DNA from: Mycolicibacter minnesotensis
GTDB lineage: Bacteria; Actinomycetota; Actinomycetes; Mycobacteriales; Mycobacteriaceae
Length of the DNA: 64,000 bases
Assembly (NCBI RefSeq): GCF_010731755.1
Contig: NZ_AP022589.1
Coordinates: forward strand, 2,108,001 to 2,172,000
Reading direction: 5' to 3'
The stretch's first letter is position 1. Each line of letters begins with the position of its first letter. Both the position numbers and the translations under genes were made by a program. The notes below the pieces were generated by a model. That model did no database searches, had not been told where the DNA came from, and was given only the letters and a program-made list of their open reading frames with translations. Shown here piece after piece: positions 47,594 through 55,014 of the stretch.

Positions 47594-48226
47594 CTAGCTC
47601 CTCCCGCGTCCGCGTTGCAGGTAGTGGGCGACCATCTCGATCAACACCCGCCGTTCGGCCTGCCAGTCGACGGGCCCGCCCATGATCATCTGCGCCAGCA
47701 CGATGCCCCGCAAAGCTGCCCAGATCACCTCGGCCACACCGGCATCGGCAGGGTCATCGGAGACCAGTCGCCCCAGCTGGTTGATGGCAGCGTTGGCCTG
47801 CAGCAGGTGTTCGAGGGACTGCTCGCCCAGACGTCCGCGGGTGGCCCGCAGAATCTCGAACGCGGCCAGCGAGGTCGGGCTGGCGTAGCAGCGCCATGCG
47901 GTGTCCACCACGGCCTCAATGCGTTGCCGCAGGCCCAGCTCGCCGACATCGACGGCGGACAGGCTCGTCAGTAGCTCGGTCACGCCGTCGTCGACGACGG
48001 CCATCAGCAGGCCGTTGCGGTCGCCGAAGTGATATTGGATGACCCCCCATGTGACCCCGGCCCGCTCGGCTACGTGCTTGGCGGTCGCCGCACCGAATCC
48101 CTCGTCGGTGATGCAGCGCACCGTCTCGTCGATGATGCGGGCGCGGGTGTCGTCGCCGCGCTTGCGGGGCGCGCTGGTCCGCCGGGTGGGCCCGGTCGGC
48201 CGAACAGAACCAGCGGAAGAAGTCAT
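47594..48226 (-). CDS. TetR-family regulator
   Basis: A 210-residue repressor. The helix-turn-helix lies at about residues 30-75 (TAKHVAERAGVTWGVIQYHFGDRNGLL). The rest is the effector-binding region. ATG at 48226; TATAAA seven bases upstream suggests a leaderless transcript. It faces the Rv0311-like gene across only 38 bases, so binding there would control both. The long open frame to 48433 is not used. Its ligand is unknown. Confidence 0.85.
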   Translation of the reverse strand: MTSSAGSVRPTGPTRRTSAPRKRGDDTRARIIDETVRCITDEGFGAATAKHVAERAGVTWGVIQYHFGDRNGLLMAVVDDGVTELLTSLSAVDVGELGLRQRIEAVVDTAWRCYASPTSLAAFEILRATRGRLGEQSLEHLLQANAAINQLGRLVSDDPADAGVAEVIWAALRGIVLAQMIMGGPVDWQAERRVLIEMVAHYLQRGRGRS

Positions 48227-48264
48227 TGTTGACTTTATAACATAGACAGAACTATTTTTTGGGC
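48227..48264. promoter_or_regulatory. Divergent leaderless promoters (TetR / Rv0311-like)
   Basis: On the plus strand TTGACT (48229-48234), 18 bases, TATTTT (48253-48258), six bases, then the GTG start. On the minus strand TATAAA (complement of 48234-48239) ends seven bases from the TetR ATG. Neither gene has a ribosome site, consistent with leaderless mRNAs. ATAG/CTAT arms at 48242-48255 could form the operator. Confidence 0.55.
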
Positions 48265-49491
48265 GTGACCGAATCCAGGTATGCGTCGCTGTCGCGCGAC
48301 GAGTTGGCTGTGCTGGTGCCCGAACTGCTCCTGATCGGACACATGATCGACCGCTCCGGAATGGCTTGGTGCATCTCGGAGTTCGGCCGTGAAGAGATGG
48401 TGCAGATCGCGATCGAGGAGTGGGCGGGCTCAAGCCCCATCTACACCCGGCGCATGCAGCGGGCGCTGGGCTACACCGGCACCGATGTGTTCACCATCTT
48501 CAAAGGCCTGCAGTTCGACATCGGCTCGCCGCCGCAGTTCATGGACTTCCGCTTCACCGTTCACGACCGCTGGAACGGCGAATTCGAGCTGGCCAGCTGC
48601 GGCGCGCTGATCGACGTGGAGCCCATGGGTCACGACTACATCTTCGGCATGTGCCACACCATCGAAGACCCGACCTTCGATGCCACCGCGGTGGCCACCA
48701 ATGTCCACGCGCAGTGCCGCCCGGTGCACCGGCCGCCCCGCACGCCCGCCGACCGGCAACCGCACTGCCACTGGACGGTCATCATCGACGAGTCCTACCC
48801 CCCGGCCCAGCCGATTCCCGCATTGGCCGTGATCAGCGAAACCCGGGCCGCAACGTGGGAACTCAGCGACATCGACTCCCGAGACGAGGGCCTGGCCGAC
48901 TACAGCGGACCGCTGCTGACCGACGTCGACTTCACCGCTTTCTCGCATTCGGCGCTGGTCCGCATCGCCGACGAAGTCTGTCTGCAGATGCACCTGCTCT
49001 ACCTTTCCTTTGCCCTGGCGGTGCGTGCCCGGGCCAGCTCCGACGAGCTGGCCGCATCGGTGGGCCGGCGGCAGCTCACCGGACTGGCCGGTCTGGGCGC
49101 CCAGCGCATCAAGAACGCGATGAAGCTTTCGGCAGATATCGAGGGGGCGCTGCGCACCTTCGAGCTGCACCCGCTGCTCAATCCGATCGGCTACGTGCGG
49201 GCCGACTTCGGTCAGGACACCATTTCGGTGCACCACTCGCCCGCGCATGACGACGGCGCCTGGATCACGTTGTGTTCGCCGCAAGACCTCAAGCCCTTGC
49301 AGGCCATCGCCACCGCGGTCAACCCGCTGCTACGGGTGGAGGTCGAGGGCACCGACGACACCTGGACACTCCGGCTCACCGAAGTCGACGCCGAGGCCAA
49401 GGAACTTCCCGAGGTGATGGTGACCAAAGTCAGCACCGGCGCGGATTTCGTGTTCCGCACCCGCACCTCGCTGCCGTTGACCGTGGTGTGA
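48265..49491 (+). CDS. Conserved mycobacterial protein, Rv0311-like
   Basis: A 408-residue protein matching Rv0311 (409) by length and position. There is no signal peptide or membrane helix. The N-terminal half has histidine and cysteine-rich stretches (HDYIFGMCHTIEDPTF, VHAQCRPVHRPP, PHCHWTVIID) that could bind metal or haem. I cannot assign a domain. The GTG start at 48265 is six bases from a -10-like TATTTT, so it is probably translated from a leaderless mRNA; a TTG six bases earlier is possible. Divergent from a TetR regulator that may control it. Confidence 0.75.
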   Translation: MTESRYASLSRDELAVLVPELLLIGHMIDRSGMAWCISEFGREEMVQIAIEEWAGSSPIYTRRMQRALGYTGTDVFTIFKGLQFDIGSPPQFMDFRFTVHDRWNGEFELASCGALIDVEPMGHDYIFGMCHTIEDPTFDATAVATNVHAQCRPVHRPPRTPADRQPHCHWTVIIDESYPPAQPIPALAVISETRAATWELSDIDSRDEGLADYSGPLLTDVDFTAFSHSALVRIADEVCLQMHLLYLSFALAVRARASSDELAASVGRRQLTGLAGLGAQRIKNAMKLSADIEGALRTFELHPLLNPIGYVRADFGQDTISVHHSPAHDDGAWITLCSPQDLKPLQAIATAVNPLLRVEVEGTDDTWTLRLTEVDAEAKELPEVMVTKVSTGADFVFRTRTSLPLTVV

Positions 49492-49597
49492 ATCGGCTGA
49501 TAGCCGCCCGCCCGCCGGTGTGTCGGGGATCCTGGACGGTGTGGCCCCGCCTAGGGTGAGGGCCATTCCAGCCGTTGTCGATCCAAGGTAGTCAGCT

Positions 49598-50302
49598 ATG
49601 TATGACCCGCAGGATGACGAGGCCACCAGAGAAGCGGAAGCTGTCGACGCGACGGACATGGCGCCGACGGTGATGTCGTCTCCCGGTTCCGGTGCTGTTG
49701 TCGACGCTCTTGCCTGGTCGCAGGAGGACGGCAGCGCCGGTGCCGAACCGGTGCCCTACGTCGAGGACCCCTATGACTACGACTTGGGCACCGGCCGCCG
49801 CCCGACGGTGGTGGTGCCCGCCGCGACGGTCCCCGGCCGTCGAGCGCCCTCGCGGTTGCCGCGGATCGCGCTCGGCTTCGGCATCCTGGTAGCGCTGGTC
49901 GCCGTGGCCGGTGCGCTCTACAGCCTGACCCGCAGTCACGACGAAGCGCCGGTCGCGCCCGAGACCAGCTCGGTGCTGCCGCCGGCCCCGTCGCCCAGTG
50001 CACCGCCACCGCCACCGCCGCCGGTGGCCACGACGTCGGTTGTGCCGCCGCCGGTCACCACCACGGAGCCTCCACCGACCACGACGACGGCACCACCCAC
50101 TACGACCACCACGCAGCCACCCACCACGACCACCACCACGACCACCGCTCCGCCCACCACGACGACCACGACGGCTCCGCCCACCACTACGGTGCCGTCG
50201 AGCAGCGCCGAACCGCCGACCACGACCACGCCGATGACCACCGAGTACCTGACGATTCCGTTCGTTCCGGTCCCGATCCCGATCACGGTTCCGCAGAACT
50301 GA
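49598..50302 (+). CDS. Membrane-anchored Thr/Pro-rich protein (Rv0312-like tail)
   Basis: A 234-residue protein: an acidic cytosolic part (1-88), one membrane helix at about 90-108 (IALGFGILVALVAVAGALY), and an external tail of alternating Pro and Thr runs (about 125-215). Rv0312 at this locus is much longer, with an actin/Hsp70-like domain before a similar helix and tail; here only the anchor and tail remain, preceded by the MYDP start. It may be a shortened form of that protein. Related helix-plus-proline-tail genes occur at 60099 and 61615. Role presumably in the envelope; unproven. Confidence 0.7.
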   Translation: MYDPQDDEATREAEAVDATDMAPTVMSSPGSGAVVDALAWSQEDGSAGAEPVPYVEDPYDYDLGTGRRPTVVVPAATVPGRRAPSRLPRIALGFGILVALVAVAGALYSLTRSHDEAPVAPETSSVLPPAPSPSAPPPPPPPVATTSVVPPPVTTTEPPPTTTTAPPTTTTTQPPTTTTTTTTAPPTTTTTTAPPTTTVPSSSAEPPTTTTPMTTEYLTIPFVPVPIPITVPQN

Positions 50303-50394
50303 CGGGCGCCCCAATCTCCTCCGTCGCTGCGGTGGCCGGACCGGGCCGGCGCAGGCACACTGGGGGAGAGCGACCGGGGTGAAAGGGGCTCGCA

Positions 50395-50787
50395 ATGGGC
50401 GACAGCGGTGCGTTCGGATTCGACTCCGAGGACATGGACCGGATGATGCGTGAGGCGGGGGAGGGTCTACGCGCGGCGTTCGATCGTTTCGCCGGGACGT
50501 TCGCCGCTCCCAACGAGCGTGCGGGGTGGAGCGCGATCTTCGCCGATCTGGCCCGCGCGGCCCGCGCCGAGCCGACGACCACCGGTGAGACCGGTGACGG
50601 CGTCTGGGCTATCTACACCGTCGGCGACGACGGGGCCGCGCGGGTGGAACAGGTATATGCCACCGAGATCGATGCCCTGCGCGCCAGTCAGCGCAATCCC
50701 GACCCCAAACGTCGGGTGCGCTTCCTGCCTTATGGGATCGCGGTCGGGGTGCTCGACGACAATGCCGACGGTGACGACGTGACCTAG
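50395..50787 (+). CDS. Conserved mycobacterial protein, Rv0313-like
   Basis: A 130-residue acidic soluble protein with no signal peptide, matching Rv0313 (about 128) by length and place. It has an amphipathic N-terminal helix (DMDRMMREAGEGLRAAFDRF) and a C-terminal alpha/beta part with VWAIYTVGDDGAARVEQVYATEIDALRA, split by turns. ATG with AAAGGGG upstream. No domain that I recognise. It lies between the Rv0312-like and glucanase genes. Confidence 0.75.
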   Translation: MGDSGAFGFDSEDMDRMMREAGEGLRAAFDRFAGTFAAPNERAGWSAIFADLARAARAEPTTTGETGDGVWAIYTVGDDGAARVEQVYATEIDALRASQRNPDPKRRVRFLPYGIAVGVLDDNADGDDVT

Positions 50788-50811
50788 GCCACGCCCCTGG
50801 GCTTGTCCTGT

Positions 50812-50839
50812 TTGACACCGGTGCGCGGTGGGTTAGATT
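50812..50839 (+). promoter_or_regulatory. Strong promoter for the leaderless glucanase gene
   Basis: TTGACA at 50812-50817, a 16-base spacer, then TAGATT at 50834-50839, six bases before a GTG in the glucanase frame. This is close to the SigA consensus and sets the transcription start on the GTG. Confidence 0.6.
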
Positions 50840-50845
50840 GCCAGC

Positions 50846-51760
50846 GTGCCTGAGATGAACCGCCGTCAAGTAATGCTGATGCTGGGTGCCGGCGCCTTGG
50901 CCGCCGCAGCGCCCAACCCGCAGGCCAGAGCTGTTCCTGCGGTTCCCGGTGCGCCCGGCGACCCGGCGCAGCCCCCGGCTGCTCCGGTTGACCCCGCCGC
51001 GCCGGCCGCACCCGCGGCCGCTGCGGCCAAGCCCGGCGGCTTCATCTGGCATGACGAATTCGACGGCCCGGCCGGATCGGCCCCCGATCGGTCCAAGTGG
51101 ACGATCTCCAATCACCGCACGCCGATCCGTCGCCCGGTCGGCTGGGACCGGCCCGAGTACTTCTACCAGTACCGCGACAGCCGCAAGAACGTCTTCCTCG
51201 ACGGCAATTCCAACCTGGTGATCCGCGGCACCCAGGAAGGCAACACCTTCTTCGGCGGTCTGGTGCACGGCAACTGGCGCGGCGGAATCGGGACCACCTG
51301 GGAAGCCCGGATCAAGCTCAACTGCCAGACCGCGGGCTGCTGGCCGGGCTGGTGGCTGTCCAACGACGACCCGGGCCGCGAAGGCGAAATCGATCTGATG
51401 GAGTGGTACGGCAACGGGGAATGGCCGTCGGGCACCACCGTGCACGCCAACCCGTATGGCACCGCGTTCGAGACCCATGCGATCCCGGTCGATGGCAACT
51501 GGCACAACTGGCGGGTCACCTGGAACCAGAGCGGCATGTACTTCTGGCAGGACTACGTCGAGGGGATGGAGCCCTACTTCAGCGTCCCGGCAGTCGGCAT
51601 CGAGAACCTGGAGGAGCCGGGCCGGGAGTGGCCGTTCAACGACCCGGGCTACACGGTGTTCCCGATCCTGAACCTGGCCATCGGCGGATCCGGTGGCGGT
51701 GACGCCCGGGTGGGCAGCTACCCGGCCGACATGCTCATCGACTGGGTGCGGGTGTTCTAG
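50846..51760 (+). CDS. Glycoside hydrolase family 16 endoglucanase, exported
   Basis: A 304-residue secreted enzyme of the laminarinase type (Rv0315-like). NRRQVMLMLGAGALAAA is a twin-arginine-like signal, followed by a long Ala/Pro linker to residue 70. The GH16 domain holds GEIDLMEWYGNGEWPSG near residue 182, with the E-x-D-x-x-E catalytic set, and aromatic subsite residues WPGWWLSND before it. It cleaves beta-1,3-glucans. A promoter six bases upstream points to a leaderless GTG start at 50846; an ATG at 50855 is the alternative. Its stop overlaps the stop of the opposite gene by a CTAG. Confidence 0.88.
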   Translation: MPEMNRRQVMLMLGAGALAAAAPNPQARAVPAVPGAPGDPAQPPAAPVDPAAPAAPAAAAAKPGGFIWHDEFDGPAGSAPDRSKWTISNHRTPIRRPVGWDRPEYFYQYRDSRKNVFLDGNSNLVIRGTQEGNTFFGGLVHGNWRGGIGTTWEARIKLNCQTAGCWPGWWLSNDDPGREGEIDLMEWYGNGEWPSGTTVHANPYGTAFETHAIPVDGNWHNWRVTWNQSGMYFWQDYVEGMEPYFSVPAVGIENLEEPGREWPFNDPGYTVFPILNLAIGGSGGGDARVGSYPADMLIDWVRVF

Positions 51761-52641
51761 AGGGGGCTCACCTCTCCGGTCTCCGTACTGCCCTCCTGAG
51801 CATTCAGCCAGGCCACGCCCGCCTCGGCGGCCCGGATCAGCGCGCCCCGTTCGCCGAAATAGGAAGCGATCAAGCCGAACCCGGGCAGTGACCCGAGGTA
51901 CTGGTAGAGCTTCTTGGGATGCGGACGTTTGGTCACCTCGTCGAACGTCGCACGCAGGATTCCCGCCAGCTGCCAGACGGTCCGGGTGATCACCACCGGC
52001 GTCGATTCGGTGATGGCCTTCAGCGGCTTCCAGCCCGGCGGTGGTGTCTCGGGCAATGGCGCGGGGTCGGGCTGCGCGGGAATGTCCACGCTCTCGGTCA
52101 GATGCCGCCCGCACAACACCTCGGCCAGCAGCCTGACCTGCTCGCGCCGGTCGGTGACGCCGTACTCGCGCGCTATCGCGCACAGCACGATGGCGTGATT
52201 GACGAAACCCGCCAAATCACCCACCGGCAGCACCCGCGACAGGAAGCCGAACGCCCCAGGGGAAGCCACTACCAGGGTGTTCAGCGCCCCAACCCGATGC
52301 ACCCACCAGTGCACCCGCTGCTCGCGGCTCATCCGGTCCCACGCTGCTGTGCCGGGCAGGTCCGCGGCATTGATCAGCTGCGCCCCGGCGTTGAGGGCGC
52401 GATTGGTGACGCTGGGGCCGCGGCCGGCCTCGTGCCGGCGCCGCCGGAGCTGAAACCTGCGGATGCGATGGCTCAGGCCGCGCGGCGGCGTGAGCAGTCG
52501 GCGGGTGCGCCTGCGCAGCCCTATCGGATCGGCCTGCGAGAGCAGGTCGAGCAGCGGGTCGATGACCGCGACCGCGCGGCTCAACGCATCGGCGACCTCG
52601 GCGTCGGTGAGGGTGGCGTGCGGCTTCGGGAATAGGCCCAT
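51757..52641 (-). CDS. Conserved protein of unknown function
   Basis: A 294-residue, basic, alpha-helical protein with no signal peptide. It has an Arg-rich stretch at about 45-75 ([24 protein letters not shown]), and PGAFGFLSRVLPVGDLAGFVNHAIVLCAIAREYGV near 150-185 is hydrophobic but interrupted. It may associate with membrane or nucleic acid. I do not recognise the family. The ATG at 52641 is chosen for its MGLFPKPHA start; the frame extends to 52707. Confidence 0.6.
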   Translation of the reverse strand: MGLFPKPHATLTDAEVADALSRAVAVIDPLLDLLSQADPIGLRRRTRRLLTPPRGLSHRIRRFQLRRRRHEAGRGPSVTNRALNAGAQLINAADLPGTAAWDRMSREQRVHWWVHRVGALNTLVVASPGAFGFLSRVLPVGDLAGFVNHAIVLCAIAREYGVTDRREQVRLLAEVLCGRHLTESVDIPAQPDPAPLPETPPPGWKPLKAITESTPVVITRTVWQLAGILRATFDEVTKRPHPKKLYQYLGSLPGFGLIASYFGERGALIRAAEAGVAWLNAQEGSTETGEVSPL

Positions 52642-52817
52642 ACCGGTGATTGTGCCTTTGCCACGGATCGCCGAAGCGACAAACCGCTGCTGGACGTCTG
52701 CAGCCAAACGATTAGGCAGTACCCGGCGCTGTGGGCAGGGTTTGTTTCCTGTGAGATTTCATGTGCTGTTGCAAAGAAAAAACATGGTGGACACATATCG
52801 TGGTTAGCCTTTGGGCC

Positions 52818-53288
52818 ATGAGAATCGTCGCCGCTTCAGTCATGCTCGCTGCTGCGCTCACGGGCGTGGTCACACCTGTCACAGCCTCCGCGGACGGGCC
52901 CGTCCCCAGCCCGGATGAGGTTCTCGGCGTCATGGCCGAGCTGACCAACCCGGACATCCCCGCGGTGGCCAAGGGCAACATCGTCGCCCCCGGGTTCTCC
53001 CCGGAGGAGGCGCAGACCATCGACCAGCGTCTGCGTGAGTCCCAAGAGGCCGGCCTGCTGCCGTACCACTTCGTGGTGAGCGACATCCAGCCCGCGCCGG
53101 GCAATTTCGCCGGTGCGACGGTCACGTCCGAGGGCGGCTTTCACGACCAGAGCGCGCCCGAGCACATTGTTTTGACTGAGCAGGGCGGGCGGTGGCTGAT
53201 CACGCATGACACCGCGGTGACGGCGCTGGACAACTTCTGGCACAACGCCAACCGGCCGTTCGTGCCGATCGTCCCGTGGGTTAAGTAA
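52818..53288 (+). CDS. Secreted Mtb12-like low-molecular-weight protein
   Basis: A 156-residue exported protein. The signal peptide (MRIVAASVMLAAALTGVV) ends near TASA at about residue 25. The mature part follows the pattern of MTB12/CFP-2: LTNPDIPAVAKGNIVAPGFS, then LPYHFVVSDIQPAPGNFAGATVT and EQGGRWLITHDTAVTAL. These proteins are abundant in culture filtrates and their role is unknown. An upstream extension to 52761 is not family-like. A strong hairpin follows 30 bases after the stop. Confidence 0.82.
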   Translation: MRIVAASVMLAAALTGVVTPVTASADGPVPSPDEVLGVMAELTNPDIPAVAKGNIVAPGFSPEEAQTIDQRLRESQEAGLLPYHFVVSDIQPAPGNFAGATVTSEGGFHDQSAPEHIVLTEQGGRWLITHDTAVTALDNFWHNANRPFVPIVPWVK

Positions 53289-53317
53289 CGGGCTTTCCCG
53301 GTATTCGCACTCGGCGG

Positions 53318-53341
53318 CCCCGCGACACCCGTGTCGCGGGG
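53318..53341 (+). terminator. Hairpin after the Mtb12-like gene
   Basis: CCCCGCGACAC and GTGTCGCGGGG form an 11-bp perfect stem with a two-base loop, 30 bases after the stop. No T-run. Placed right before the left edge of the genomic island. Confidence 0.65.
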
Positions 53342-53356
53342 GTTCGCGCTATCTGC

Positions 53357-53405
53357 GGAGCCGATGACGGGAATCGAACCCGCGTATTCAGCTTGGGAAG
53401 CTGAT
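53357..53405. repeat. attL, displaced 3' end of tRNA-Gly
   Basis: Forty-nine bases identical to the tRNA-Gly 3' half at 58063-58111, covering anticodon loop, T-arm, acceptor 3' strand and part of CCA. No 5' half is present, so it is not a functional tRNA. The 200 bases up to the first island gene contain no gene that I can support. Confidence 0.9.
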
Positions 53406-53608
53406 TCAGTGCGTGCGTCGCTGGCCGGTGGAGTGCATCGGGGCCTATGACCAGTGAGTTTGGGTACATCAGCGTGCGCCGTGGCGGATGGATGTCTCGG
53501 TGAAAAGTGACACGCTCGTGACAGCGGGACTCAAGTAGGCGCAGTGAAAACGTGGTCACGGGTTCTGTGCCGCCATTCCCGTTGTAAAGTCTCCGCCGGG
53601 AGGGTCGG

Positions 53609-54532
53609 TTGAACGCTACTGGGCACTATCAAGTGTGGAACGGCAACGAATGGCAAGACTATTGCCTTCGTTTGTTGAAGGCTCGGTACGCTAATCATCG
53701 GCTACAAGAGGTGCCGGATCGTGACCGGGGAGACCTTGGCGTTGAGGCATTCACGCACGACGGCGTAGCATTTCAGTGCTATGCAGCGGAAGAGCCGCTT
53801 GATGTAAAAGAGCTGTATGAAAAGCAACGGAGCAAGCTTACTTCCGATCTAAACAAACTAAATAGAGCGACAAAACGCCAAGAGCTAATCGCACTCTTTA
53901 ACGGCGTGAAGATCCACACATACGTCTTTATGGTTCCCAGGCATGAATCGAAGGAACTTGTAAAACATGCGCAAGCTAAAGCGTTAGAGGTTCGCGGCTG
54001 GAACCTGCCGTTCATTGCAGACGATTTCGCCATTACCGTCGAAACTGATGAAAATTATGACTGCGAACGCGATCAAATATGGTCCATACCGCGCCCACTG
54101 ATAGACGACCGGCCAATAGGCGGTGTGGAGATCGCAAAGTGGCAAGAGCAGAACAACCCACTATTCTTAGACGCCGAGCGCAAGCTACGCGACTTGGGGC
54201 TGGTAGGCGAAAGTTTGTCGGCGGCACTGCGTACACTGCTCTCAGGGTATCTAAAAGGTGAGAACATGTTGACGAGCTTGCGAAGTAGCTTTCCGGACGG
54301 ATGGCAGGCAGTAGAGAGAGTGAAGTCTATGAAGGAGGACTTGCTTGCTCTCGAATACCCGCCGGGCGCAGCCGAAACACTGGGCGACGTAAAGTTGATC
54401 GCCGAGGAGTTGGCGAAGGAAATTTGCATGGCGGCGCCGACCGTCGACCAACAATCGGCGCGTGCGCTCGCGTGGTCAGCCGTTGCAGATTGGGTATTCC
54501 GCTGCCCGTTGGACTTTGTGGGTTCAGAATGA
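53609..54532 (+). CDS. Nuclease-fold-like first component of an ABC-3C system
   Basis: A 307-residue soluble protein, first of three overlapping island genes. Residues about 10-110 look like a Mrr/DUF4297-type restriction-endonuclease fold: NEWQDYCLRLLKARY (helix one), then RGDLGVEAF (Asp42) and GVAFQCYAA. The usual Q-x-K reads Q56-C57-Y58, so the catalytic lysine is displaced or lost. The remainder is helical and unassigned. TTG start with GGGAGGG six bases upstream. In ABC-3C systems the effector or its partner is often a nuclease; the assignment rests on this partial pattern and on gene neighbours. Low GC and atypical codons point to transfer. Confidence 0.6.
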   Translation: MNATGHYQVWNGNEWQDYCLRLLKARYANHRLQEVPDRDRGDLGVEAFTHDGVAFQCYAAEEPLDVKELYEKQRSKLTSDLNKLNRATKRQELIALFNGVKIHTYVFMVPRHESKELVKHAQAKALEVRGWNLPFIADDFAITVETDENYDCERDQIWSIPRPLIDDRPIGGVEIAKWQEQNNPLFLDAERKLRDLGLVGESLSAALRTLLSGYLKGENMLTSLRSSFPDGWQAVERVKSMKEDLLALEYPPGAAETLGDVKLIAEELAKEICMAAPTVDQQSARALAWSAVADWVFRCPLDFVGSE

Positions 54533-55014
54533 CTTCGGTCGAAGCGGTGGAGGAACTATTCTCCGGCCGGTCCACGAGAATTGGGTTCAGGCGCAGGAAT
54601 GATTCTATTCCTGGCGACTTGCGTATTTCATGGAGGTTGGCGGTTCTTTGTCTACTACTGGCTCGATTTCGAGCGAAGACGGCGAGGATCGAACATTTGC
54701 ACACACTGTGGTGGGCGATACGCTCTGAGAACTCTCGCGACCTGATTATCCGGTGGTTCGACAATAAGCCCATACCAGATGAAATAATCGTCAGATTTGA
54801 TCCCTCACTCACGCAGACGATCGACTTAGCTGTTGGTCAGGGTCTAGTTAAGTCCGACGGCCGTGGGAGTGTAAAGCTTTCTCCGACAGGCGTGGCGATG
54901 GCTCAGGCCGCAGGAACGAGAGACGGCGTTCTCGCAGACGAAAAGAGCTTTCTTGAAAGGCTACCTAGAAATATCTCACAAAAGGCGATGAAAGAGATGA
55001 CGGAATGGCGTTAG
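54529..55014 (+). CDS. ABC-3C middle component-like protein
   Basis: A 161-residue protein overlapping the previous gene by four bases (ATGA) and the ATPase gene by 10. DLRISWRLAVLCLLLARFRAKTARIEHLHTLWWAI is helical, and AVGQGLVKSDGRGSVKLSPTGVAMAQAA looks like the wing of a winged helix. This size and place, between a first component and an SMC-like DUF3732 ATPase, match the middle-component proteins of ABC-three-component systems. No catalytic motif. The open frame further upstream to 54301 lies within the first gene and is ignored. Confidence 0.65.
   Translation: MTSVEAVEELFSGRSTRIGFRRRNDSIPGDLRISWRLAVLCLLLARFRAKTARIEHLHTLWWAIRSENSRDLIIRWFDNKPIPDEIIVRFDPSLTQTIDLAVGQGLVKSDGRGSVKLSPTGVAMAQAAGTRDGVLADEKSFLERLPRNISQKAMKEMTEWR

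Noticed and set aside
50030..50240. Short tandem repeats of CCACCACGACC type, CRISPR-like at first sight
   Set aside because: They are codons of the Pro/Thr-rich tail in frame; there are no unique spacers and no cas genes.
53281..53559. A minus-strand frame containing LPKLNTRVRFPSSAP
   Set aside because: That peptide is a translation of the tRNA-Gly sequence in the att repeat; the same text appears at 57924-58121. Not a gene.
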